Shown: piece after piece, positions 1 to 9,949 of the stretch | Layout: every line of letters starts with the position of its first letter | Position numbering within the stretch: position 1 is the stretch's first letter | NCBI RefSeq assembly: GCF_000756385.1 | Contig: NZ_JNFC01000045.1 | Coordinates: forward strand, 124,001 to 188,000 | Source: Sphingopyxis sp. LC363 | GTDB taxonomy: Bacteria > Pseudomonadota > Alphaproteobacteria > Sphingomonadales > Sphingomonadaceae | Direction: 5' to 3' | Length of the DNA stretch: 64,000 nt | The notes under the pieces: generated by a model | Told to the model about the DNA's origin: nothing | Databases searched by the model: none | Seen by the model: only the letters and a program-made list of their open reading frames with translations | Made by a program: the position numbers and the translations under genes

Positions 1-48
1 GCGTGACGTGTCGTCGGACTGTCACATATGCGCCATAGCGGAGCGCGC

Positions 49-1242
49 ATGAACCGCGTCCTATCGCTGCTGCTCGCGCTCTTCCTTCCCTTCGCCGCGC
101 AGGCGCAGGAGGATACCCGCAAGCCCGTTACCATCCTGATCTCGATCGACGGCTTTCGCGCCGACTATCTGGACCGGGGCATCACCCCCCACCTCTCGCG
201 CCTCGCCGCCGAGGGCGCGCATGGCAAGCTGCGTCCTTCCTTCCCGACCAAGACCTTTCCCAATCATTATGCGATGGTCACCGGCAAGCGCCCCGACACC
301 AACGGGATCGTCGGCAACAATATGATCGACCCGCGGCGTCCCGACGTGACGTTCAGCCTCGGCGATCCCAAGCAATCGCTCGATCCCTTCTGGTGGGATG
401 AGGCCGAACCGGCGTGGATTACCGCGGACAAGGCCGGCGTGCGCAGCGCGACGATGTTCTGGCCGGGAAGCGAGGTCGCGATTCACGAGAAGCGGCCGCC
501 CGACTGGCTGCGTTACGACAGGCATGTCGGCTATGCGCAGCGCGTCAACACGATCCTCGACTGGATGCGCCGCCCCTCAGACATTCGCCCCGCCTTCGTC
601 ACCCTCTATTTCGAGGCGGTCGACGATGCCGGGCACCGCTTCGGTCCCGACAGCGCCGAAGTGAACGCCGCGATCACCGAAGTCGACAAGCGCATCGGCG
701 ACCTGACCGCCGGCCTCGCCGCGATAGGCCAGCCCGCGCGCCTGCTGGTCGTCGCCGACCACGGGATGCGCGCGATCGACGAGAGTCGCGTGATCCAGCT
801 CGCCGACCTCGTCGACCTGCCCAGCATCATAGCGGTCGAAACGGGCCCCTATGCGGCGGTCGAGCCCGCAGCGGGCACCGACAACCGGGTCTATGACGCG
901 CTCTTGAAACCGCACGACCATATGAACTGCAACCGCCGCGAAGAGCTGCCGGAGCGGCTGCATTACGGCCGGAATCCGCGCGTCGCCGCGATCATCTGTA
1001 TCGCCGAGCCCGGCTGGTCGATCATCGCGGGCACGCCGAGCTGGCCCGTGAAGGGCGGCGCGCACGGTTATGACAATCAGGACCCCCAGATGCTCGCGCT
1101 TTTCGTCGCGAGTGGCACGGGGTTGAAGGGCGACGTCGGGACGATCGACAATATCGAAGTCTATCCGCTGCTGATGCTGCTTCTCGGCGTCGCGCCGCTG
1201 CCGGGCGACGCGACTGGCGAACTCGCCAAGCGGCTGCCCTGA
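49..1242 (+). CDS. Secreted alkaline phosphatase superfamily protein, nucleotide pyrophosphatase/phosphodiesterase (ENPP) type
   Basis: The 397-residue product begins with a Sec signal peptide (residues 1-20, ending AQA-Q), so it should act in the periplasm or outside. The ENPP signature is intact: metal ligand Asp34 in SIDGF, nucleophile Thr69 in FPTKTFPNHY, then FEAVDDAGH, VVADHGM and GAHGYDN supplying further Asp/His zinc ligands. Members hydrolyse phosphodiester or pyrophosphate bonds of nucleotides and related esters; the substrate here is unknown. An in-frame ATG at position 28 would put seven polar residues before the signal peptide, so the ATG at 49 is preferred. Its stop abuts the stop of the convergent gene at 1243. 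Confidence 0.88.
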   Translation: MNRVLSLLLALFLPFAAQAQEDTRKPVTILISIDGFRADYLDRGITPHLSRLAAEGAHGKLRPSFPTKTFPNHYAMVTGKRPDTNGIVGNNMIDPRRPDVTFSLGDPKQSLDPFWWDEAEPAWITADKAGVRSATMFWPGSEVAIHEKRPPDWLRYDRHVGYAQRVNTILDWMRRPSDIRPAFVTLYFEAVDDAGHRFGPDSAEVNAAITEVDKRIGDLTAGLAAIGQPARLLVVADHGMRAIDESRVIQLADLVDLPSIIAVETGPYAAVEPAAGTDNRVYDALLKPHDHMNCNRREELPERLHYGRNPRVAAIICIAEPGWSIIAGTPSWPVKGGAHGYDNQDPQMLALFVASGTGLKGDVGTIDNIEVYPLLMLLLGVAPLPGDATGELAKRLP

Positions 1243-1764
1243 TCAGTCGCGCAGCACCGCCATCGCGTGGATCGAAGCGGTGGGCGCATTGACGATCTGG
1301 AGCTGGTAGCGCCCCTGCGCCACGTCATATTCGACCATCTTGCGAATGCCCGAACAGGCGGGACCATGGCCGTGGGCGACCGATTTCACGGCGGCGCCGT
1401 CGCGGATGAGGTCGATCCACGCGCCCACGTCGAGCGCGACGATCAGACGCCCCGCCCGCTTCACCTCGATCGGGATCATCCCGCCGAATTTGTGGACGTC
1501 GGGTTTATGCTCGGGTGCGACGCCGTAGCGCAGGCTTTCGAACCTGTGCAGCGGCAACGCGGTCCGCGCCGCGCCGAGCGGCAACCAGTCGGCGCCGAGG
1601 TCGTCGCCATAGGCATAGATCGTCCGGCTCGAGGCATCGCGCGACCAGCCGGCGAGTTCGGGCGGGAGGACGGGCGCCGTCGGACAGGCGGGCGCGGCGG
1701 GCGCCGCGTGGGCCACCACTGGCAAGGCCGCGGCGAGCGATATGGCGATGATCCGGAACCCCAT
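1243..1764 (-). CDS. Hypothetical exported protein
   Basis: This 173-residue protein starts with a clear signal peptide (MGFRIIAISLAAALPVVAHA), indicating export. I do not recognise the family. The mature part is rich in small residues and has one Cys pair (Cys near 26 of the precursor and Cys in GPACSG) that could form a disulfide. The ATG at 1764 has a strong GGGAGG Shine-Dalgarno 7 bases upstream. That site lies inside a sequence resembling the last codons of mutL (see the repeat at 1766-1820), which suggests the gene was once translationally coupled directly to mutL. An upstream in-frame start at 1794 would remove the signal peptide from the N terminus. Confidence 0.75.
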   Translation of the reverse strand: MGFRIIAISLAAALPVVAHAAPAAPACPTAPVLPPELAGWSRDASSRTIYAYGDDLGADWLPLGAARTALPLHRFESLRYGVAPEHKPDVHKFGGMIPIEVKRAGRLIVALDVGAWIDLIRDGAAVKSVAHGHGPACSGIRKMVEYDVAQGRYQLQIVNAPTASIHAMAVLRD

Positions 1765-1765
1765 C

Positions 1766-1820
1766 CTATTTCCTCCCGAACAATTTTTCGACATCCTCCA
1801 TCGCGAGCTTCACCAAAGTC
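1766..1820 (-). repeat. Imperfect duplicate of the mutL 3' end (downstream copy)
   Basis: Bases 1771-1820 match 2171-2220, the true end of mutL, at 38 of 50 positions by hand alignment. Read on the minus strand, this copy encodes VKLAMEDVEKLFGRK then TAG, against VKLDLKNVEKLFGRK then TGA in mutL. The open frame upstream of it has no ATG and is closed about 46 codons earlier. The copy ends 1 base before the ATG of the next gene and supplies its ribosome-binding site. It is best read as a remnant left when the 104-residue orphan gene was inserted behind mutL. Confidence 0.75.
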
Positions 1821-1841
1821 ACGAACTCTTGGTCTTCAAGA

Positions 1842-2156
1842 TCAATAACCGGCAACCCAAGGCTCCGCTTCCAACGCAACCAAATCCCCACGCGCCAAGG
1901 CTTCCATCAATTCCAATAACTTGGCTCGCGGCACATTCTCCATATGTCGCGGTTCATCGTCAGCCTCGACATTCTCAAAATCAACATAGCCGTTCCGCCG
2001 AATACCCAATCCCCACTGACTCTCATGGATTAGCGACACCGATCCGTGCTCCTCATCCTCCGGCCTGTCGTCGAGTTCGTCGAGTAAATTAGGAAAGGCA
2101 GGAATCGGGAGATTAGTCTCGCACCGACCGTATCGATGATAAACGAAATAACTCAT
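1842..2156 (-). CDS. Orphan hypothetical protein, probably acquired
   Basis: A 104-residue acidic, soluble protein with no signal peptide or membrane segment; the family is not recognised. The ATG lies 9 bases after the mutL stop, so it should be co-transcribed and possibly translationally coupled with mutL. Codon use differs from the neighbours: TTA, AGT, ATT, CTA, CGA and AGG are frequent, and the stretch is visibly richer in A+T than the rest of the window. Together with the flanking mutL-tail duplication this suggests horizontal acquisition. Its size, charge and isolation resemble small immunity or accessory proteins, but I see no toxin partner, so that remains speculation. Confidence 0.65.
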   Translation of the reverse strand: MSYFVYHRYGRCETNLPIPAFPNLLDELDDRPEDEEHGSVSLIHESQWGLGIRRNGYVDFENVEADDEPRHMENVPRAKLLELMEALARGDLVALEAEPWVAGY

Positions 2157-2165
2157 ACAGATTGC

Positions 2166-2220
2166 TCACTTCCGCCCGAAAAGTTTTTCTACATTCTTTA
2201 GGTCGAGCTTCACCCAGGTC
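2166..2220 (-). repeat. mutL 3' end, the true copy of the duplicated tail
   Basis: This is the partner of the repeat at 1766-1820 and contains the last codons of mutL (VKLDLKNVEKLFGRK, stop TGA). Both copies place a purine-rich GGGNGGAA sequence just upstream of a start codon (2156 here, 1764 in the other copy). Confidence 0.75.
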
Positions 2221-3986
2221 GGCCGCCCGTGGTTGCACTGGCCCGAATGCGGCGTGACCTCCATCGTGCGGAGCAGTGCGTTCATTTCGGCGACACTCAA
2301 GGTCCGCCCCGCACGCACCGAACCGTGGCATGCCATCGTCGCGGCGACGAGTTCGAGCCGCTCGCTCAGCCCGAGCGCGGCGTCATAGCCCGCAAGATCG
2401 TCGGCGATGTCGGTGACAAGCTTGTGGCAGTCGATGGCGCCGAGCATCGCCGGGGTCGCGCGCACCATCACCGCGGCGGGACCGAAACGCTCAAGCTCGA
2501 CGCCGAGCGCGGCGAGCTGCGGCGCGGCGGCTTCGAGCCGGTCGCACGCGGGCTCGTCGATCTCGACGACCTCGGGCAACAGCAAGCCTTGCGACGGCAC
2601 CGCCTGCCCGCTCATCCCGCGGCGGAGTTGCTCGAGCACGAGCCGCTCGTGGGCGGCGTGCTGGTCGACGATGACGAGCCCGTCCTCGGCCTCGGCGACG
2701 ATATAGGTTTTTGCGATCTGGCCGCGCGCGATGCCGAGCGGATGCGCCTCGGCTCCGGGGACCGGCGCGATCGCCGGCTCGGCGCGGCCCATCGGAAGCG
2801 CATCGCGCGGCGGCGCGAAATCGACGATGCGGTCGTGCAGCAGCGCGGTCGTCCCGGCATCGGCAGCACCGAACATGGATGTGGCCGGGCTTTGCGAGTG
2901 CGCCGGGTGCGGCGCAAACAAGTTTGGCGCCGGCGGCTGCGGCGCGACCGGTTCCTGCTGCCACGCGGCGAGCGCGGCCTCGGGAGGGCGCTGGACGCTG
3001 CGGAAGCCATGCTCGTCGAGCGCGCGGCGGAGGCCCCCGACGATCATCCCGCGAATGAGCTGCGGATCGCGAAAGCGCACCTCGGTCTTCGCCGGATGGA
3101 CGTTCACATCGACCTCGCTCGTCGGCACATCGAGGAACAGCGCCACAACCGGATGGCGATCGCGCGCGAGCAGATCGGCGTAGGCACCGCGCAGCGCGCC
3201 GACGAGCAGCCGGTCCTTCACAGGGCGCCCGTTGACGAACAGATATTGATGATCGGCGATGCCGCGATTGTAGGTCGGCAGGCTGATCACCCCGCCCAGA
3301 TGCACCTCGCCGCGGTCGAGATCGATCCCGATGCTGTTCGCGGCGAGCTCGCGCTGGGTCAGCGCCGCGACGCGCGTGAGCTGGTCCTGTCCGCCCTGCA
3401 CATCGAGCGCGCGGCGCCCGTCATGCTCGACCACGAAAGCGATATCGGGGCGCGCCATCGCGAGCCGCCGCACGGCGTCGAGGCAGGCGGCATATTCGCT
3501 GCGTGCGCTGCGCAGGAATTTGCGCCGCGCCGGCACGCGCGCGAACAGATCCTCGACCATCACGCGCGTGCCCTTTGCGAGCGCCGCGGGGCCTTCGGCG
3601 ACCACCGCGCCATTGTCGACGACGCGTTTCCAGCCGTCGCCGCCCGCGACGCGGCTTTCGAGTGTCAGTCGCGCGACGCTCGCGATCGAGGGCAGCGCCT
3701 CGCCGCGAAAGCCCATCGTTACGACATCCTCGATCGCGTCCGTCGGCAGCTTCGATGTCGCATGGCGTTCGAGCGCGAGCGGCATCTCGGCGGCGGTCAT
3801 TCCGCAGCCGTCATCCTCGACTTCGAGGCGTGAAATCCCGCCCTCGGCGATTCGCACGGAAATGCGAGTCGAACCGGCGTCGATGGCGTTTTCAACCAGT
3901 TCCTTGAGCGCCGCGGCGGGTCTTTCAACCACTTCACCCGCTGCGATCCGATTTACGAGCTTTTCCGGCAGGCGACGTATTGACAT
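2166..3986 (-). CDS. mutL: DNA mismatch repair protein MutL
   Basis: This 606-residue protein couples mismatch recognition by MutS to strand incision and excision. The N-terminal GHKL ATPase domain shows ELVENAIDAGS (residues 29-39), DDGCGM and the GFRGEAL loop. The C-terminal domain carries the endonuclease motif DQHAAHERLVLE (DQHA-X2-E-X4-E) and a Cys/His-containing end (CHGSVRAG, GQCNHGRPTW). It therefore belongs to the nicking MutL class used by bacteria without MutH and Dam-directed repair. The ATG at 3986 is chosen because AGGAG lies just upstream and the protein starts at the conserved IRRLPEKLVNRIAAGEV; an upstream in-frame extension has no family support. It diverges from mreB and leads the two small orphan genes. 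Confidence 0.97.
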   Translation of the reverse strand: MSIRRLPEKLVNRIAAGEVVERPAAALKELVENAIDAGSTRISVRIAEGGISRLEVEDDGCGMTAAEMPLALERHATSKLPTDAIEDVVTMGFRGEALPSIASVARLTLESRVAGGDGWKRVVDNGAVVAEGPAALAKGTRVMVEDLFARVPARRKFLRSARSEYAACLDAVRRLAMARPDIAFVVEHDGRRALDVQGGQDQLTRVAALTQRELAANSIGIDLDRGEVHLGGVISLPTYNRGIADHQYLFVNGRPVKDRLLVGALRGAYADLLARDRHPVVALFLDVPTSEVDVNVHPAKTEVRFRDPQLIRGMIVGGLRRALDEHGFRSVQRPPEAALAAWQQEPVAPQPPAPNLFAPHPAHSQSPATSMFGAADAGTTALLHDRIVDFAPPRDALPMGRAEPAIAPVPGAEAHPLGIARGQIAKTYIVAEAEDGLVIVDQHAAHERLVLEQLRRGMSGQAVPSQGLLLPEVVEIDEPACDRLEAAAPQLAALGVELERFGPAAVMVRATPAMLGAIDCHKLVTDIADDLAGYDAALGLSERLELVAATMACHGSVRAGRTLSVAEMNALLRTMEVTPHSGQCNHGRPTWVKLDLKNVEKLFGRK

Positions 3987-4165
3987 GGCCGCTCTCCTAG
4001 CGCAGTCGAACGCAAATCGCGACCCATCCGCACAGCCCTGATCATTTTGTCCAGCCACCCTCCGTGGACGAGCCGGAATCTCCCCCTGATTGTAGCTGTC
4101 GCCGGCCGGACGCGCGGGTGAAATCACGACAGGGGGCGTGTCCGTCAGGGGCGCGGCTTCGATGA

Positions 4166-5227
<1,062 letters not shown>

Positions 5228-5247
5228 TCGGACGGTAGCGCTTCACT

Positions 5248-6153
5248 ATGGTCCGCCCGGCACATCGACGTCCGGGGCAATCCCGAAAGGCTCAGTACAG
5301 CCTGTTCGTAGCCTATGTCATAGCGGTGACTGGCGCGGTGGCAGGTCTGCTTCTGGCGATCCTGTCGGTCGTTGATCCCGTCGGCTTCGCCCAACTGCGC
5401 GTGGCGAGCCAGGAAATCACCGCGCCGATCGCGCGCGTGACGCGGTCGGTGACCGGATCGCTTTCGGGTATCGACGACAGCGTCGGCGCCTATGTCGGCG
5501 CGGGCACGCAAAACCGGCGGCTGCGCAAGGAACTCGCCGAGACGCGCCGCCAGCTCGTCGCGACCAGCTCGCTGCAGGAAGAGAATCGCCAATTGAAGGC
5601 GCTGCTCAAACTGCAGGAAACCGACAAGACCGCGCTCGCCAACGGGTATCTGCTCACCTCGACGTCGACGAGCGCCAAGCGCATCGCGCTGCTCAGCATC
5701 GGACGCAATCTCGGCGTCGCCGCGGGCCAGCCGGTGCGCGGCGCCGACGGGCTGATCGGCCGCGTGCTGACCTCCGGACCGTCAGTGTCGCAGGTGCTGC
5801 TCCTCACCGACGTCGACAATATCGTTCCCGTCCGGCGCGCGCGCGACGGCCTGCCCGCGCTCGCCAGCGGCCGCGGCAACGGCGATCTCGACGTCCGCAC
5901 GCTCAACATCGCGAACAACCCGTTCAAGCCGGGCGACATCCTCGTGACCTCGGGCACCGGCGGGCTCTATCCGCCGAACATCCCCGTCGCGATCGTGGTA
6001 AGGCGCCAGCACGACGGCGCGCTCGCGCGCCCACTCGCCGATCCGGGCAAGGTCGATGCAGTGGCGGTGCTGCGCCCCTATACGCCCGACAATATCGAGG
6101 CGCAGGGCCGCCCGGCGCCCGCGCCGCTTCCCGCCCCCGCCAGCGCGCCATGA
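5248..6153 (+). CDS. mreC: Rod shape-determining protein MreC
   Basis: MreC is a bitopic inner-membrane protein linking MreB filaments and PBP2. The 301-residue sequence has a short basic cytoplasmic start, one transmembrane helix (about residues 20-42), then a periplasmic coiled coil (about 85-125, NRRLRKELAETRRQL) followed by the beta-domain with GADGLIGRV and DNIVPVRRARDG. The C terminus is Pro/Ala-rich. It lies 20 bases after mreB and overlaps mreD by 4 bases (ATGA). Confidence 0.94.
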   Translation: MVRPAHRRPGQSRKAQYSLFVAYVIAVTGAVAGLLLAILSVVDPVGFAQLRVASQEITAPIARVTRSVTGSLSGIDDSVGAYVGAGTQNRRLRKELAETRRQLVATSSLQEENRQLKALLKLQETDKTALANGYLLTSTSTSAKRIALLSIGRNLGVAAGQPVRGADGLIGRVLTSGPSVSQVLLLTDVDNIVPVRRARDGLPALASGRGNGDLDVRTLNIANNPFKPGDILVTSGTGGLYPPNIPVAIVVRRQHDGALARPLADPGKVDAVAVLRPYTPDNIEAQGRPAPAPLPAPASAP

Positions 6154-6671
6154 AGCAGAAGGGGCCGCGCCTCGGCGAACCGGCATCGCTGTGGCGGATG
6201 CGCATCGTTCCGATCGCGAGCGTGATGTTCGCGTCGGCGGTGCCGCTGATGCTGCCGCTGATCGCCAACTCGCCGGTGCTGCCGCCGCTCGGCCTGCTGT
6301 TTTTCCTGTGCTGGCAATTGCTCCGCTCCGAAATGTGGCCGGTGTGGATCGGCCTACCGCTCGGCCTGTGGGACGACCTGTTCAGCGGCGCCCCGATCGG
6401 CACCGCGGTCGGGCTGTGGACGCTTGCCAGCATCGCGATCGCCTATTCGTCGCAGCGCATCTATTGGCGCGGCTTTTTACACGATTGGGCGATCGCGGCG
6501 CTGCTGATCGCGATCATCCAGTCGCTCGCAGCGCTGATTACCCATCCACAGGCGGACACCCGGCTGGTGCTCGGCCTCGTCGTGCCGCAGATCATCATCT
6601 CGGCGCTGCTCGTGCCGCTGTTCATGCGCCTGACCGGCGCGTTTGACAATTTCCGCCTGAAACGCCGATAA
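6150..6671 (+). CDS. mreD: Rod shape-determining protein MreD
   Basis: The 173-residue product is a polytopic membrane protein with about five hydrophobic helices and the family feature PLGLWDDLFSGAPIG in the middle. It works with MreC in the elongasome. Sequence is poorly conserved in this family, so the call rests on size, topology and position between mreC (4-base overlap) and mrdA. Confidence 0.9.
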   Translation: MKQKGPRLGEPASLWRMRIVPIASVMFASAVPLMLPLIANSPVLPPLGLLFFLCWQLLRSEMWPVWIGLPLGLWDDLFSGAPIGTAVGLWTLASIAIAYSSQRIYWRGFLHDWAIAALLIAIIQSLAALITHPQADTRLVLGLVVPQIIISALLVPLFMRLTGAFDNFRLKRR

Positions 6672-6689
6672 ACTGGTTCCAATCCGCCG

Positions 6690-8597
6690 ATGCCGAAGAA
6701 GAAGAGTCCGCCGATCACCGAAGCCTGGAGGGGCATAACCTTCACCCGCCGCGCGCTCGTCGTCGGCGGGGCGCAGGCGGCGGTCGGCGTCGCGCTCGCG
6801 GCGCGCATGACCTATATTTCGGTGATCGACAATGATCGCTACGTCCTCGAATCGGAAAGCAACCGCGTCAATTTGACGCTGATCCCCCCGCGCCGCGGCT
6901 GGATCGTCGACCGCCATGGCACGGCGCTCGCGAACAATCGCGTTTCGCTCCGCATCGACCTCATTCCCGACCGTCTGCACAACAAGGAGATGGTGCTGGG
7001 GCAGCTCCAGACGCTGCTCCGGCTCGATGGCGATGCGATGGAGCGGATCAATCGCGACCTGAAGGCGGCATCGGGGTTCCAGCCGGTCGCGGTCAAGGAG
7101 GACATGACCGAGGCCGAATATAGCTCGATCCTCGTCCGCCTGCCCGAACTGCCCGGCATCGCGCCGCAGCGCGGCTTTGCACGCAATTATCCGACCGGCG
7201 CCGCGGTCGGCCACCTGATCGGCTATGTCGGCGCCCCGAACGCCGAGGAGTATCAGAAAGCCAAGGATCCGCTGTACATCACGCCCGGCTACAAGATCGG
7301 GAAGGACGGGCTGGAGAAATATTTCCAGGAGATGCTGAAGGGCCAGCCCGGCGCGCGGCGCGTCGAGGTGACGGCGCGCGGCAAGGTCGTCCGCGATCTT
7401 TCCACGCAGCCAGACGTACAGGGCAAGACCGTCCATCTGACGATCGACGCCGGCCTGCAGGAATATGTCGCGCGGCGCATGGGGCGCGAATCGGGCGCGG
7501 CGGTCGTCATCGACTGCCACAATGGCGACATCCTCGCCTTCGTATCGATGCCGAGCTTCGACCCGAACAGCTTTTCCGACGGCATCAGCACCAGCGAATA
7601 TGCGTGGCTGCGCGCCGACGATCACCAGCCGCTGATCAACAAGGCGACGCGCGGCCTCTATCCGCCCGGATCGACGCTGAAACCGATGGCCGCGATCGCC
7701 GCGGTCGAACATGGCGTCGACCCGAGCGAGCGCCACACCTGCATCGGCGGCTACCGTCTCGGCAACCGTTTCTTCCGCTGTCTCGGCACCCATGGCAGCC
7801 TCGACATGCCGTCGGCGATCATGAAAAGCTGCAACAGCTATTTCTACTGGCTCGCGCACCGGCTCGGCTATGATGCCATGGCCCCCACCGCCCGGTTGCT
7901 CGGGCTCGGCGAGGAGTTCCGGCTGGCGGGGAGTAACCAGCGCTATGGCACCATCCCCGACAGCGCGTGGAAAATGCGGAAATACGATCAGCAATGGTCG
8001 GCGTCGGACTCGCTCAACGCGGTCATTGGACAGGGCTATGTCAGCGTCAATCCGCTCCAGCTCGCGGTGATGGCGGCGCGGATCGCATCGGGGCGCAGCC
8101 TCTATCCACGCCTCATCAACCGCGAGTTCGGGAACGAACCGCTGCCCTTCTCGCCCGAAGCGCTCGCCGTCGCGCGGCAGGGCATGGACCTCGTGGTTAA
8201 TGGCGCCGGCACAGCGGTGCGCAGCCGCCTGCCGCTCGACGGCATCACCATGGCGGGCAAAACGGGCACCGCACAGGTGCGCGGGCTCCGCACTGGCAAC
8301 GGTTCAAGCGGAACGTGGAAATTTCGCGATCACGGGCTGTTCGTCGGCTTCGCGCCGGTCGACAATCCGCGTTACGCCACCGGGATCGTGATCGAGCACG
8401 GCATGGGCGGCAGCCGCGCCGCAGCGCCCGTCGCAAGGGATTTCATGACCTATCTGTTCGACCGCGAAAAGGGAATGGAGGCACTCGAGACGCTCGAGGC
8501 CGGCTGGGGCGGGCCGATCAAGGATCGTATGGACCGCGACTATGCCGCATGGAAATCGGGCGCGTCGAGCGACCCCGAGCCCGGAGTGCCGCAATGA
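6690..8597 (+). CDS. mrdA: Penicillin-binding protein 2, peptidoglycan transpeptidase
   Basis: A 635-residue class B PBP that cross-links lateral-wall peptidoglycan with RodA. It has one N-terminal membrane anchor (about residues 22-42), a non-catalytic pedestal region, and the transpeptidase domain with all three motifs: STLK (catalytic Ser, in PPGSTLKPM), SCN (KSCNSYFY) and KTG (AGKTGTAQ). It overlaps rodA by 4 bases, consistent with stoichiometric production of the PBP2-RodA pair. The length is normal for the family. Confidence 0.96.
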   Translation: MPKKKSPPITEAWRGITFTRRALVVGGAQAAVGVALAARMTYISVIDNDRYVLESESNRVNLTLIPPRRGWIVDRHGTALANNRVSLRIDLIPDRLHNKEMVLGQLQTLLRLDGDAMERINRDLKAASGFQPVAVKEDMTEAEYSSILVRLPELPGIAPQRGFARNYPTGAAVGHLIGYVGAPNAEEYQKAKDPLYITPGYKIGKDGLEKYFQEMLKGQPGARRVEVTARGKVVRDLSTQPDVQGKTVHLTIDAGLQEYVARRMGRESGAAVVIDCHNGDILAFVSMPSFDPNSFSDGISTSEYAWLRADDHQPLINKATRGLYPPGSTLKPMAAIAAVEHGVDPSERHTCIGGYRLGNRFFRCLGTHGSLDMPSAIMKSCNSYFYWLAHRLGYDAMAPTARLLGLGEEFRLAGSNQRYGTIPDSAWKMRKYDQQWSASDSLNAVIGQGYVSVNPLQLAVMAARIASGRSLYPRLINREFGNEPLPFSPEALAVARQGMDLVVNGAGTAVRSRLPLDGITMAGKTGTAQVRGLRTGNGSSGTWKFRDHGLFVGFAPVDNPRYATGIVIEHGMGGSRAAAPVARDFMTYLFDREKGMEALETLEAGWGGPIKDRMDRDYAAWKSGASSDPEPGVPQ

Positions 8598-9700
8598 TTC
8601 CCGTCCCGCCCGCGATCCAGCGCATCCCTTGGAAACTGATCGCCATCCTCGGCGGGATCACCGGCTTTGGGCTGCTCGTTCTTTATTCGGCCGCGGGCGG
8701 CAACTGGTCACCGTGGGCGTGGCAACAGGGGGTGCGCTTCCTCGTCTTCCTCGGCGCCGCGCTTGTGATCGGGCGTTTCCCGATCCGCATCTTCGAGGAC
8801 TTCTCCTATATCGCCTATATCGGCGTGCTCGTCCTGCTCTTCGCCGTCGAACTTCTGGGTTTCGTCGGCGGGGGCAGCCAGCGATGGCTGAACCTCGGCT
8901 TCATCAACCTCCAGCCATCCGAACTGATGAAGGTCGCGGTCGTCGTCGCCCTCGCCCGCTTCTACGCCCAGTTGCCGCCCGGAAACACGCGCACCTTCAC
9001 CGCGCTCTGGCCCGCGCTGGTGATGATCGGGCTGCCCGCCGCGCTGGTGATGCTGCAACCCGACCTCGGCACCGCGCTCGCCATCTCGATCGGCGGGGTC
9101 GTGGTGATGTTCGTCGCGGGCCTCCCCTTCTGGTGGTTCGGCAGCACCGCGGTCGCGGGGCTCGCGGCGCTGCCCGTGCTCTTCTCCTTCCTGCACGATT
9201 ATCAGCAGAAACGCGTGCTGATCTTCCTCGACCCCGAGAGCGATCCCTTGGGCGCCGGCTATCACATCAGCCAATCGAAAATCGCGATCGGGTCGGGCGG
9301 TATCGGCGGCAAGGGTTTCCTCAACGGATCGCAAAGCCACCTGGACTATCTGCCCGAGGGACATACCGACTTCATCTTCGCCACCATGGCGGAGGAATGG
9401 GGGCTGATCGGCGGGCTGGCACTCTTGTTCGGCTTTTTCCTGCTGCTCCGCTGGTCGACGCGCGTCGCGCTCAAGGCGCGCACGCGCTTTGGCCAGCTGA
9501 CCGCCGCGGGCCTCACGATGACGATCTTCTTCTATATCGCGATCAACCTGATGATGGTTATGGGGCTCGCGCCCGTCGTCGGCATTCCGCTGCCGCTCTT
9601 TTCCTATGGCGGCTCGTCGATGCTCACGATCATGACGTGCGTCGGTATCATTCTCGCGATCGAAAACGACAGCAAAACCGGCAGCCGCCGCTTTCATTGA
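8594..9700 (+). CDS. rodA: Peptidoglycan glycosyltransferase RodA
   Basis: RodA is the SEDS-family polymerase that extends glycan strands from lipid II with PBP2. The 368-residue protein is strongly hydrophobic with about ten transmembrane segments and shows the SEDS signatures GGSQRWLNLGF.NLQPSELMK, LQPDLGTAL, GSGGIGGKGFLNGSQ and the C-terminal GIPLPLFSYGGSS. The ATG at 8594 overlaps the mrdA stop and has family-typical spacing to the first helix; a longer open frame upstream lies within mrdA. It is the last gene of the elongasome operon. Confidence 0.96.
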   Translation: MIPVPPAIQRIPWKLIAILGGITGFGLLVLYSAAGGNWSPWAWQQGVRFLVFLGAALVIGRFPIRIFEDFSYIAYIGVLVLLFAVELLGFVGGGSQRWLNLGFINLQPSELMKVAVVVALARFYAQLPPGNTRTFTALWPALVMIGLPAALVMLQPDLGTALAISIGGVVVMFVAGLPFWWFGSTAVAGLAALPVLFSFLHDYQQKRVLIFLDPESDPLGAGYHISQSKIAIGSGGIGGKGFLNGSQSHLDYLPEGHTDFIFATMAEEWGLIGGLALLFGFFLLLRWSTRVALKARTRFGQLTAAGLTMTIFFYIAINLMMVMGLAPVVGIPLPLFSYGGSSMLTIMTCVGIILAIENDSKTGSRRFH

Positions 9701-9812
9701 TAAAAAAATTCGGCAAGGCCATTGCCAAGGGTCTGGCACCATGATAGCGGGCCGCTCTCTTCACGACGCCAAGGGCTTTTCCGAGGCTGCGTGAGCGCCG
9801 GAAACCGGCAGT

Positions 9813-9888
<76 letters not shown>

Positions 9889-9949
9889 TTTCTCCTTATA
9901 AAAAAGGCATCCGCTTCCGGCCTTGTGGAACAATAGGAGGCCGTTCGGC

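Noticed and set aside
2229-3833. A 534-codon plus-strand frame
   Set aside because: It is antisense to mutL and has the Arg/His/Ala-rich composition of a GC-rich shadow frame.
9697-9744. Short basic amphipathic peptide frame (LIKKFGKAIAKGLAP) after rodA
   Set aside because: It has only a TTG start, no ribosome-binding site of its own and overlaps the rodA stop; probably chance.
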